64,000 nt of DNA from Leuctra nigra (taxonomy: Eukaryota > Arthropoda > Insecta > Plecoptera > Leuctridae). The notes beneath the pieces were generated by a model. It was not told where the DNA came from. It did not search any database and saw only the letters and a list, made by a program, of their open reading frames with translations. Positions 22,316 through 33,262 of this stretch are shown piece after piece. The stretch lies in NCBI GenBank assembly GCA_934045905.1, contig OW203766.1:13319809-13383808 (forward strand), written 5' to 3'. The translations under genes and the position numbers were made by a program. How positions within the stretch are numbered: the first letter of the stretch is position 1; each line of letters begins with the position of its first letter.

Positions 22316-22668
22316 TGCGGCAGAGAAGTGAAGACTGCAACGATTATGTCTATTTTCCATTTACGTATATTATATTATATTACATTATTCTATTCTTATT
22401 TTATTTGTTAATTTATTCACAAATTCACAAATCAAATTAATTTATCTTCATGCCCCTATATGATGTTACTTCATCTCAATGTATCACATAGTTTATTATT
22501 CCTCTTACATTATATTGTAATTTTAGCATGGTTATGTGGCAGAGCAGCCTCTGCAGTATACGAAAGCATTCTGCATGCTGAACATCGCCATTTTCGTATT
22601 TGTTACAACCTGTACACTTACTGAAATAAAGTCTTTTTATTATTTATTATTTTATTATTATTATGTGC

Positions 22669-23238
22669 GCGATATCAATGACAAGTTCAGAAACTTACGT
22701 AACCTTCTGATGAGAGGAGGTAGGATGAGTGGGAGGAGGAGGGGGGAGGAGGAGAGGGGGCCTGGAGGGGAGTATGGAGTGTTTTAATATACTATTCGTC
22801 TGTTTCAGTTTAATTTATTAAATTTATTTACTAAGTATACAGTATACAAGAACAACAAAAATAGTGCAAAGTGTGGTACGAATTTTTTCCACTCTCATAA
22901 TTTTGAGGGCTTTAAAAACATTATTCGGAATATTTGGGCTCTGGGGCTGCCCAAAGTGCTAAAAATTTGTATGTCAGTGAAATAACCCACACATTATTAT
23001 AGAAAATATTGTATGTGTCAGGAAGACATATTAAAAAATATACCTATGTAACAGTGAGTCACCGTATGAAGTAAGTTTAAAAACGATTTTAAATACTAAA
23101 AGATATTAAAATATTCTGTCAAGGTACTCGATATTTTGAGAAAAATAGTTTCTTGATTCAATTACAGAGCATCTATTTAATATTGCTTTGGGGATCTTGT
23201 AACCAAGCTTATTGAACACGAACCATTACCACCAACTA
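22669..23238. other. intergenic DNA between the retrotransposon and P450 B
   Basis: No gene is seen. A purine-rich G/GA tract occupies about 22717-22775. The rest is AT-rich. Confidence 0.4.
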
Positions 23239-23411
23239 TTGGATCCCTGGTATTACAATTAAAAACACATTAAAACAATATTTCGATGATTATTCTAGAT
23301 CATCTTCATCAGGCTACTCCGAAGATGATAAAGATGATATTATGAAGATGATAGAATAATCATCGAAATATTGTCTATATATGTTTTTAATTGTAACACC
23401 ATGGATCCAAT
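23239..23411. mobile_element. about 170-bp foldback element 3' of P450 B
   Basis: ATTGGATCCCTGGTATTACA on the left pairs with a near-complement ending ACCATGGATCCAAT on the right. The CGATGATTATTCTAGATCAT block pairs with its counterpart around 23345-23362. The arms are about 70 bp and the loop is GAAGATGAT-rich. It may be transcribed in the gene B 3' UTR. Confidence 0.65.
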
Positions 23412-23526
23412 AGTTTGTGGTTTTTAATTGCGAACCATTATGTTCAAATATATTTAAATACGTACATACTTTAGATAACATAAGTATAAACACAATAAAA
23501 TAAACAATGTTTAACATCTAGAAAGA

Positions 23527-26500
23527 CTATTCGGTTTGACTTGATTTGATCCTCTGCTTGAATGTGAGCCAGAGTCCTCCCTTGACGGGCATGAGGAACT
23601 GGGTTTGCGTCTGCTCGTACTCCAGCGGGACGGCGGTCTTAGCGCTAACGCCCAGCTCGAACTCATGTACAACAGCTGCGATGCCCGCCTTGATCTGCAT
23701 CTGTGCGAACCGCTGACCTGAACACGAACAAGAAGCACGGTTCACATTCGCATAGGTTGATAAAGCGTGACGGCGGTCTTAGCGTTGACGCCCAGCTCGA
23801 ACTCATGTACAACAGCTGCGATGCCCGCCTTGATCTGTACTGTGCGAACCGCTGACCTGAACACGAACAAGAAGCACGGTTCACATTCGCATAGGTTGAT
23901 AAAGCGGGACGGCTGTCTTAGCGCTGACGCCCAGCTCGAACTCATGTACAACAGCTGCGATGCCCGCCTTGATCTGTACTGTGCGAACCGCTGACCTGAA
24001 CACGAACAAGAAGCACGGTTCACATTCGCATAGGTTGATAAAGCGGGACGGCGGTCTTAGCGCTAACGCCCAGCTCGAACTCATGTACAACAGCTGCGAT
24101 GCCCGCCTTGATCTGCATCTGTGCGAACCGCTGACCTGAACACGAACAAGAAGCACGGTTCACATTCGCATAGGTTGATATAGCGGGACGGCTGTCTTAG
24201 CGCTGACGCCCAGCTCGAACTCATGTACAACAGCTGCGATGCCCGCCTTGATCTGCATCTGTGCGAACCGCTGACCTGAACACGAACAAGAAGCACGGTT
24301 CACATTCGCATAGGTTGATATAGCGGGACGGCTGTCTTAGCGCTGACGCCCAGCTCGAACTCATGTACAACAGCTGCGATGCCCGCCTTGATCTGCATCT
24401 GTGCGAACCGCTGACCTGAACACGAACAAGAAGCACGGTTCACATTCGCATAGGTTGATAAAGCGGGACGGCTGTCTTAGCGCTGACGCCCAGCTTGAAC
24501 TCATGTACAACAGCTGCGATGCCCGCCTTGATCTGCATCTGTGCGAACCGCTGACCTGAACACGAACAAGAAGCACGGTTCACATTCGCATAGGTTGATA
24601 AAGCGGGACGGCTGTCTTAGCGCTGACGCCCAGCTTGAACTCATGTACAACAGCTGCGATGCCCGCTTTGATCTGCATCTGTGCGAACCGCTGACCTTAA
24701 CACGAACAAGAAGCACGGTTCACATTCGCATAGGTTGATAAAGCGGGACGGCTGTCTTAGCGCTGACGCCCAGCTCGAACTCATGTACAACAGCTGCGAT
24801 GCCCACCTTGATCTAAATCTGTGCGAACCGCTGACCTGAACACGAACAAGAAGCACGGTTCACATTCGCATAGGTTGATAAAGCGGGACGGCTGTCTTAG
24901 CGCTGACGCCCAGCTTGAACTCATGTACAACAGCTGCGATGCCCGCCTTGATCTGCATCTGTGCGAACCGCTGACCTGAACACGAACAAGAAGCACGGTT
25001 CACATTCGCATAGGTTGATAAAGCGGGACGGCGGTCTTAGCGCTGACGCCCAGCTCGAACTCATGTACAACAGCTGCGATGCCCGCCTTGATCTGCATCT
25101 GTGCGAACCGCTGACCTGAACACGAACAAGAAGCACGGTTCACATTCGCATAGGTTTATAAAGCGGGACGGCGGTCGTAGCGCTGACGCCCAGCTCGAAC
25201 TCATGTACAACAGCTGCGATGCCCGCCTTGATCTGCATCTGTGCGAACCGCTGACCTGAACACGAACAAGAAGCACGGTTCACATTCGCATAGGTTGATA
25301 AAGCGTGACGGCGCCGGCGGTCGTAGCGCTGACGCCCAGCTCGAACTCATGTACAACAGCTGCGATGCCCGCCTTGATCTGCATCTGTGCGAACCGCTGA
25401 CCTGAACACGAACAAGAAGCACGGTTCACATTCGCATAGGTTGAAAAAGCGGGACGGCTGTCTTAGCGCTGACGCCCAGCTCGAACTCATGTACAACAGC
25501 TGCGATGCCCGCTTTGATCTGCATCTGTGCGAACCGCTGACCTGAACACGAACAAGAAGCACGGTTCACATTCGCATAGGTTGATAAAGCGGGACGGCTG
25601 TCTTAGCGCTAACGCCCAGCTCGAACTCATGAACAACAGCTGCGATGCCCGCCTTGATCTGCATCTTTGCGAACCGCTGACCTGAAAACGAACAAGAAGC
25701 ACGGTTCACATTCGCATAGGTTGATAAAGCGTGACGGCGGTCGTAGCGCTGACGCCCAGCTCGAACTCATGTACAACAGCTGCGATGCCCGCCTTGATCT
25801 ACATCTGTGCGAACCGCTGACCTGAACACGAACAAGAAGCACGGTTCACATTCGCATAGGTTGATAAAGCGGGACGGCTGTCTTAGCGCTGACGCCCAGC
25901 TCGAACTCATGTACAACAGCTGCGATGCCCGCCTTGATCTGCATCTGTGCGAACCGCTGACCTGAACACGAACAAGAAGCACGGTTCACATTCGCATAGG
26001 TTGATAAAGCGGGACGGCTGTCTTAGCGCTGACGCCCAGCTCGAACTCATGTACAACAGCTGCGATGCCCGCCTTGATCTGCATCTGTGCGAACCGCTGA
26101 CCTGAACACGAACAAGAAGCACGGTTCACATTCGCATAGGTTGATAAAGCGGGACGGCTGTCTTAGCGCTGACGCCCAGCTCGAACTCATGTACAACAGC
26201 TGCGATGCCCGCCTTGATCTGCATCTGTGCGAACCGCTGACCTGAACACGAACAAGAAGCACGGTTCACATTCGCATAGGTTGATAAAGCGGGACGGCGG
26301 TCTTAGCGCTGACGCCCAGCTCGAACTCATGTACAACAGCTGCGATGCCCGCCTTGATCTGCATCTGTGCGAACCGCTGACCTGAACACGAACAAGAAGC
26401 ACGGTTCACATTCGCATAGGTTGATAAAGCGGGACGGCGGTCTTAGCGCTGACGCCCAGCTTGAACTCATGTACAACAGCTGCGTTGCCCGCCTTGATCT

Positions 26501-29500
26501 GCATCTTTGCGAACCGCTGACCTGAACACGAACAAGAAGCACGGTTCACATTCGCATAGGTTGATAAAGCGGGACGGCGGTCTTAGCGCTGACGCCCAGC
26601 TTGAACTCATGTACAACAGCTGCGATGCCCGCCTTGATCTGCATCTGTGCGAACCGCTGACCTGAACACGAACAAGAAGCACGGTTCACATTCGCATAGG
26701 TTGATATAGCGGGACGGCGGTCGTAGCGCTGACACCCAGCTCGAACTCATGTACAATAGCTGCGATGCCCGCCTTGATCTGCATCTGTGCGAACCGCTGA
26801 CCTGAACACGAACAAGAAGCACGGTTCACATTCGCATAGGTTGATATAGCGGGACGGCTGTCTTAGCGCTGACGCCCAGATCGAACTCATGTACAACAGC
26901 TGCGATGCCCGCCTTGATCTGCATCTGTGCGAACCGCTGACCTGAACACGAACAAGAAGCACGGTTCACATTCGCATAGGTTGATAAAGCGGGACGGCGG
27001 TCTTAGCGCTGACGCCCAGCTCGAACTCATGTACAATAGCTGCGATGCCCGCCTTGATCTGCATCTGTGCGAACCGCTGACCTGAACACGAACAAGAAGC
27101 ACGGTTCACATTCGCATAGGTTGATAAAGCGGGACGGCGGTCTTAGCGCTGACGCCCAGATCGAACTCATGTACAACAGCTGCGATGCCCGCCTTGATCT
27201 GCATCTGTGCGAACCGCTGACCTGAACACGAACAAGAAGCACGGTTCACATTCGCATAGGTTGATAAAGCGTGACGGCGGTCGTAGCGCTGACGCCCAGC
27301 TCGAACTCATGTACAACAGCTGCGATGCCCGCCTTGATCTGCATCTGTGCGAACCGCTGACCTGAACACGAACAAGAAGCACGGTTCACATTCGCATAGG
27401 TTGATATAGCGGGACGGCTGTCTTAGCGCTGACGCCCAGATCGAACTCATGTACAACAGCTGCGATGCCCGCCTTGATCTGCATCTGTGCGAACCGCTGA
27501 CCTGAACACGAACAAGAAGCACGGTTCACATTCGCATAGGTTGATAAAGCGTGACGGCGGTCGTAGCGCTGACGCCCAGCTCGAACTCATGTACAACAGC
27601 TGCGATGCCCGCCTTGATCTGCATCTGTGCGAACCGCTGACCTGAACACGAACAAGAAGCACGGTTCACATTCGCATAGGTTGATAAAGCGTGACGGCGG
27701 TCGTAGCGCTGACGCCCAGCTCGAACTCATGTACAACAGCTGCGATGCCCGCCTTGATCTACATCTGTGCGAACCGCTGACCTGAACACGAACAAGAAGC
27801 ACGGTTCACATTCGCATAGGTTGATAAAGCGTGACGGCGACGGCGGTCTTAGCGCTGACGCCCAGCTCGAACTCATGTACAACAGCTGCGATGCCCGCCT
27901 TGATCTGCATCTGTGCGAACCGCGGACCTGAACACGAACAAGAAGCACGGTTCACATTCGCTTCGCATAGGTTGATAAAGATCTGCGGTACTTTTAGCAA
28001 GCATTCGAAAAGAAAAGATTATAATGAAGGGTTATCAAAGAGTAAATTTGCTCTTAGATTTCGTGATAAAGAGTGGAACAAATTTAATATGTCACACCTT
28101 CATCTTTGCCGTCACCTTATCTTGTATTTATTTAAATAAATGAAGAATTAAGTAAAAACATTGATTTTTTAAAATGTATACCTTTAATTGATAAAGATTT
28201 CTAGATTAACAACACACCGGCATAAATATTAAATAATTTTAAATCTGTACATTATAAGCGGGAGACACCGGGAGCCCGTTTCAATCATTCTTTAGATGAC
28301 CTGCCTTTATGAAACTCAATATTTGATACGAACTTCAACCTTTAATTTTTCAAAATCAGTTTCTGGCAAATATCTTGGTTTTGCAGGTGGCCCCTCAACT
28401 AGACAATCAATCAGAGTGTGCTGTTATCGTACCTAGACATGCCCTTGGACCTGAACCAAAGGGAATGTAAGCCCCAGTCGGTATGCTCTTCTTGTTCTCC
28501 TCTGAGAATCTCTCCGGCAGAAAGCGCTCTGGCTCCGGGAAATACTTGGGGTTGGTGTGAAGCCACATTGTCGGCAGAGTCACCGAGGTGCCCACCTCCA
28601 CCTTGAAGGCGCCGCCGCCAGGTGTCGCCAGCGTGTAGGGTTGCGTACATTGCCGAGACAGGTAGAAAATGATCGGGTGCAGGCGTATGGTCTCTGAAAT
28701 GACAAACAACATTTTAATAAGCTTCTCATTCTTATAACACAAATCTCTGCCTTCCTTTCGTTCTTCTCGCATTAAGCTTTTCTTCCATGAGCGCGATATT
28801 ACAACGCCATGTTGCCCGCACAGCTAATAAGATCGTCGTGAAATCGTTTTGCGATGCGAATTCGCGACTATTCGCGTTCATGGAAGACTCGCTTTATCGT
28901 CCAAATTAAATAAAGATACAAGACAATTTTTTCACAAATATTCATTGCCATCCAACTGGTTACCTAATGATTTTTATAGCAAGAAAGGTTTTGCAAATGC
29001 AATGTTGCCAACAACTCTGACCTGCCAGGACCATGTCGAGATACGGCATCTCCGCCAACATCTCGTAGCAGAGTCCTCCTCGCGCCTCCATGACGGTGTA
29101 TAATATACAATGTTGCCAACTCTGACCTGAGAGCACCATGTCGAGATACGGCATCTCCGCCAACATCTCGTAGCAGAGTCCTCCTCGCGCCTCCATGACG
29201 GCGGCGACCTCCTCGCGCAGGCGCTCTTGCACCTCCTCGTTGTAGGCGATCTCGAACAGCATGAAGCTCATGGCGCCCGACGACGTCTCGAAGCCGTCGG
29301 TGAAGAACGTCGTCGCCTGCGCCGCGACGTCTTCGTCGGTGAACTCTACACGACGACAGAGGTTCAATTTATCGGTTCAAATTACCAAACTTATTCACAA
29401 GAAAACTTGTGACGTATACTTATCTATTTTTAAAAAATAAAAAAATTATAGATGGATTCTAAAGAATTATCTTCTATACCTATCAAGTAGAATGTCTGTC

Positions 29501-32047
29501 TGTATGTCTGTATGTATGTTCTTCATACATTTCTAGACCCTTTGACCGATCTCAACCAAATGTGGTATGGAGTTTCTATGGGGTGCTGCGCACATCGAAG
29601 AGTACTTGCCCCATTTTGCAAACCACCCCTAATTGAAAAAACCACTTCTAATAGAAAATTAAATACATTGTTCTGCCTTGCATAAACGAGTGCGTGCAAG
29701 TTATCAAAACTGCTGATGCTCGAAACTGCGGCTCAGTCACGTTTGTCCTTGACTCGACTCGGGTAGACAAGTCATGTACACACATTCCAAGAATTACTTA
29801 ACGGAAAAACAATTTCTTTGAAGTCATTTGGGTTGCATATCTCACAGACGTAGAATTTATAGGGTATGGCATTACAGGAGTAGTAGGTACTACATGGATC
29901 TCTATGGACAGGGTTGCTGCGCCGGGCAATATAGGCAATTCATCTCACATATGTGTAATGCGGGTTGCTTATATCACATGTATCCCTCCCCACATGCACG
30001 AGCAATGCCGGGCTGGTCAGCTAGTTAAATATAAAGGATATAATAGATATCCTGTAATCTGCAGTTACGCCCACTTACTCTCATCTTGTCGTCCGTCCTC
30101 GACACTGCCCTTGGCCTTGAGCTGCATCAGAAGCTGGAGGAAGTCGTTACGAGTGACGTCATTCTTCTCGCGGTACGTCGTGGTTTCCTTGACGACGCGA
30201 CGGAAGAAGTTAGTCACTTTCTCGTTGATCATCCTGTGAGGTTAGTAGGTACAAGTTATTTACTGATCGGTACAACAATAAGCTGCAACACTGGCCTTCT
30301 GTAGTTACATTGTTGTCTGAAGTCAACTGAGTAATTGAAGTTTGGCTGAGTGATAACGCTCTGAACTTGTATTCCGGAGGCCCGGGTTCGATTCCCGCGG
30401 CCGTCCTTCCTGACTGGGGTTTTTTCGTGGTTTTCCCTCAGTCGACAGGCAAATGCTGGGAAGGTAACCTACTAATATGCCTCGACCGCCTCCTTCCCAC
30501 CTTCCATCCTTACCTAATCTTCACCATCATCTCCCAATCATCATCATAATCATTCATCCGTCGCCATTAGCCTCGCTGCAGAACAGTGCGACGTTAAGCC
30601 CCAGACACAAAAAAAACTCACGACATCGCGCGTCTCCAACTCCGCCCATGAGTGAAGACAGAACTAAGAAAAAACACTTTAAACAACGGCGCAAACTTTC
30701 CCAAACTTTCCCAAATTTCCCAATACTGGAATTTACATTCCAAATGTATGAAACCCGTAAGTGACTTAACCAATTTGGCTTCTGACGGGCACATGACATA
30801 ACAATGTCGGGACATGAAGTCTCTGTACCTGAATTTAAAAAACTTGGCGAGGCTCGGCAATACAAAGAAACACATCATCTCAAGGTTTCTCCAGAAGTCC
30901 ATGTCCATCATCTCCCGGCCCATCATGCGGAACTCCGCTTTGTCGTCGGCGAAGCAGTTGCCGTCGATGCCGAAGATGACGGAGGCGACGACGTCTGTGG
31001 TGAACTTGGTGCACAGCTCCTTGGCCTCAACGCCGTCTACAAACAGAGAGCGCGAACTAACTTATAGGTTACAGTTTGGCAGCAGACGCTCGGGAGCGTC
31101 GACGCCAGCCAATCAGGTGGCTCAACGCCAGCGCTCCGACGCTTCGGCATTCAAGGTCACAAGATAAGCCATGTTTATATTTCAAGGTCAACGCCGAGCG
31201 TTGAACGTCAGCACGTCAGCGTCGAGTTATAAACGTAGCTAAAGAGTTACTTTGTTCGAGGAATCTGGCTCTGTCGTCAACCTTTCTCTCACTCTGTACT
31301 ACCTGGATGATCTTCCTTCAGGAACTTCTTCATATTTTTGCACACTTCACTGATGAGCGGGAACAGTGGTTTGAGTTTCCCAGGAGTGAAAGCAGGAGTC
31401 AGCTGAGAGCGCACTTTCTTCCACCTGTCAACAAATCATCACCTTTACTGTCTACTTCCTAAAGAGCGTCATTATCGTACGTCCTCGGAATGTAACGTCA
31501 TGTTGTTGAATATCTCACCTGTCTCCACGCAGGCAGAACGGGTTCCTGCCGAACATGGGGTCCACGTCGATGGACACGTCGATGTCGTTGTCGTGGAAAC
31601 TCTGGAAGTCCTTGACTGTGATTTGTTTCAACAAGTCCGGATCTAGAAGCATCAGACCAGGTGTGCGGAAGGCAAAGTATCCGCAAAACGGATAACCTTT
31701 GCTGTCAAACTCACTGGAAAAATAAATTATGTCCGTTTTATCTCGTGCTTGAGAAAATTTTCCAAAATATTTGTTTAAAATGTAGTGTTTACAATAAGTT
31801 GAATATCTTGTCCAACAAAAGTTCCAGCTAAATCAATGTTCTAGTCTTACTGGTATATATCTGCAAAGTCATCTGGCAACCCTTGCTTGCCTATCGTCGA
31901 CTTGTAAAGGTTCCCGAAGAGAGGCGTTGGTTTCTTGAAGGGGACTCCGCGTTTCTTCCAGTAGTCGAATGTCCAGGTTGAGTAGAGATAGAAGAGAACC
32001 AGCAGACTCACTGCCATGATCACCCAGTCGCTCCAATACATATCCAT
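23527..32047 (-). CDS. cytochrome P450 gene B, CYP6-like (CYP3 clan), 8 exons
   Basis: Tandem paralogue of gene A and predicted ER-bound monooxygenase. Exons in transcript order: 32047-31851, 31713-31519, 31424-31303, 31036-30829, 30233-30079, 29345-29127, 28693-28433 and 23717-23527. The first seven match gene A in length exactly (197, 195, 122, 208, 155, 219 and 261 nt). The total is 1548 nt and 515 residues. Landmarks: N-terminal anchor, WKKVR (132-136), DGFETS (about 309-314), ETIR K-helix (366-369), and heme loop FGSGPRACLG with Cys451. Exons 5 and 6 are almost identical to those of gene A, which suggests recent duplication or gene conversion. Intron 7 is about 4.7 kb because it holds 30 extra copies of the exon 8 acceptor edge. 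Exon 6 has one extra donor-edge copy. The reading frame is intact. Confidence 0.92.
23629..27982 (-). repeat. 140-bp tandem array: exon 8 acceptor edge of P450 B, 31 copies
   Basis: Each unit has the last intron bases (GTTCGTGTTCAG), the first 80 bases or so of exon 8 (QRFAQMQIKAGIAAVVHEF and on to KTAV) and a spacer. The true exon is the copy at 23629-23717. Thirty further copies fill intron 7. Period is 140, with units of 139 and 146 (extra six bases near 25315 and 27838). Every copy keeps an AG at the acceptor; one near 24697 has AAG instead of CAG. From any extra copy the frame reads into PLYQPMRM and a stop. Variant bases alternate in a 280-bp pattern between about 27150 and 27600. Confidence 0.95.
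29000..29200 (-). repeat. duplicated donor edge of P450 B exon 6
   Basis: The last 60 bases or so of exon 6, its donor (CAG|GTCAGAG) and some intron are present twice, about 105 bases apart. The proximal copy belongs to the exon (ends 29127). The distal copy (about 29000-29094) lacks the exon body. Intron DNA near 10110-10140 in gene A carries a similar junction sequence (GACGGTGTATAATATACAAT), so part of this arrangement may predate the gene duplication. Confidence 0.85.
29473..30024 (+). mobile_element. non-autonomous Helitron in P450 B intron 5
   Basis: It begins TCTATACC, followed by GTCTGTCTGTATGTCTGTAT. It ends in AATGCCGGGCTGGTCAGCTAG with a T next to it, matching the 5' TC and 3' CTAG|T rule of Helitrons. 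It has no target duplication and no Rep/helicase frame. Confidence 0.65.
30341..30616 (+). mobile_element. tRNA-derived SINE in P450 B intron 4
   Basis: An A-box-like TGGCTGAGTGATAACG and a perfect B box GGGTTCGATTCC lie about 45 bases apart. They are followed by a C/T-rich body with CATCATCTCCCAATCATCAT and an end CGTTAAGCCCCAGACAC plus A run. A second copy is at 56366-56626. Confidence 0.8.
31062..31245. mobile_element. GC-rich palindromic MITE in P450 B intron 3
   Basis: It is dense in GAGCGTCGA, CGCCAGCG and CGTCAGC motifs that pair with each other. A related sequence is at 36740-36885, sharing CCAATCAGGTGGC-like and CGCCGAGCG blocks. It fills most of the intron between exons 3 and 4. 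Confidence 0.5.
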
Positions 32048-32356
32048 GCTAGAACATCATCACATGTCGCTCCAATACATCTCCATGCTAGAACATCATC
32101 ATATGTCGCTCCAATACATCTCCATGCTAGAACATCACATGTCGCTCCAATACATCTCCATGCTAGAACATCACATGTCGCTCCAATACATCTCCATGCT
32201 AGAACATCACATGTCGCTCCAATACATCTCCATGATAGAACATCATCATATGTCACTCCAATACATCTCCATGCTAGAACATCACATGTCGCTCCAATAC
32301 ATCTCCATGCTAGAACATCATATGTCGCTCCAATACATCTCCATGCTTGAACATCA
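32040..32356 (-). repeat. 36-39-bp array copying the P450 B start codon, nine copies
   Basis: The true ATG is at 32047 (MDMYWSD). Eight further copies follow upstream at 36- or 39-base spacing, each with MEMYWSD, an ATG and TGA. The same unit is repeated upstream of gene A, so the array was probably present before or soon after the duplication, or has been exchanged between the copies. Confidence 0.92.
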
Positions 32357-32809
32357 CACGAGTCCGATCTAATTTTCTTATTTTAAACTTAACATCAGAT
32401 ACCGCCAAGGGAGCGTTTGGGGTATCTACTATTTATTATATGTAATAATATTTGTGAGATAATAACATCAAATATTTAATTATTTGCCGACGACCTAATT
32501 TAAATCAAATTAAATTTTCGTCGAAGTGTGTGTGTTGAGAAAGTTTTCTAATTTACAATCGCATTTTTTAATGTTTTTTTTATACGGAGACATCCGAAGA
32601 ATTAAAATCTAATAATTCTACAATATATTTTGTAAGGAACAAATCTATTCACTTTTAAATAAGTACCAAATTATGAAGAATCTCAAGTGACCTAATATGC
32701 CACTTTGCATTTAAATGTTACATAAAACCTATTATAAAAGAATTAAATAAAACATTAAATTTGAAAATCACACTTCCATTTGTCACTGAAAATTCACAAA
32801 CACATTTTG

Positions 32810-32852
32810 TGTCAAGATATTATTTTTCTTCACCAACCTGCTCGGATCTGCT
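32810..32852 (-). promoter_or_regulatory. block shared upstream of both P450 genes, possible 5' UTR exon donor (B)
   Basis: This matches 17411-17453 upstream of gene A (GTGTCAAGATA and TTCACCAACCTG). On the minus strand CAG|GTTGGTGAAG resembles a splice donor. An initiator-like ATCAGTTATGC lies about 35 bases farther upstream in the transcript. Function is inferred. Confidence 0.4.
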
Positions 32853-33102
32853 ATAACTTGATAAAGCGACACAGCATAACTGATGAGTTTGATAGCGATA
32901 TCTTGTACCAAGTCAAGTGCTGCGACCTTTGAGTGCGATATAGACAACTATCAGAGATTATAAGTGGTTTTATGTGAGGCGGGAGGAGAATAATATACAC
33001 ACACATTAGCGGCGATAATGGACTGTATGTTTCTATCATTTGATAGTAATATCTCCATAAAAAAAACACGACGTGTAAAATGACAAGCCTAGTCTCACCT
33101 AA

Positions 33103-33262
33103 GGGCCGGTATAACCAAAGTTAATCTGAGCCGGATTAGCTAAATATTGGACTAAATTGGCTGCACAGCCAATCAGATACCTCAAAATGAGTGAAACAAT
33201 TGAATTTAATCCAAAAGTTAGTTAATCCAGCACAATTTAACATTGGTTATTCCGGGCCTAAA
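33103..33262. mobile_element. 160-bp MITE
   Basis: The left end TAAGGGCCGGTATAACCAAA is matched by the right end read on the other strand, TTAGGCCCGGAATAACCAAT. There is no coding capacity. Confidence 0.6.

Larger units (their letters stand above)
17455..22668 (+). mobile_element. CR1-like non-LTR retrotransposon with two intact ORFs
   Basis: The order is ORF1 with an SGNH-esterase-like domain, then ORF2 with apurinic-type endonuclease and reverse transcriptase, as in CR1-group elements. The 3' end has AATAAA followed by a (TTAT/TTATTA)n tail at about 22620-22668. The left limit is placed just after the block shared with the upstream region of P450 B. Neither ORF is interrupted, so insertion may be recent. 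Target duplications were not identified. Confidence 0.85.

Noticed and set aside
23511..27948. Row of overlapping 71-codon minus-strand frames
   Set aside because: They are the same 140-bp unit read in a non-coding frame across unit borders, so not separate small genes.
23629..27982. CRISPR-like regular repeats
   Set aside because: The units are 140 bp, contiguous, without variable spacers, and contain a P450 exon edge in an animal genome.
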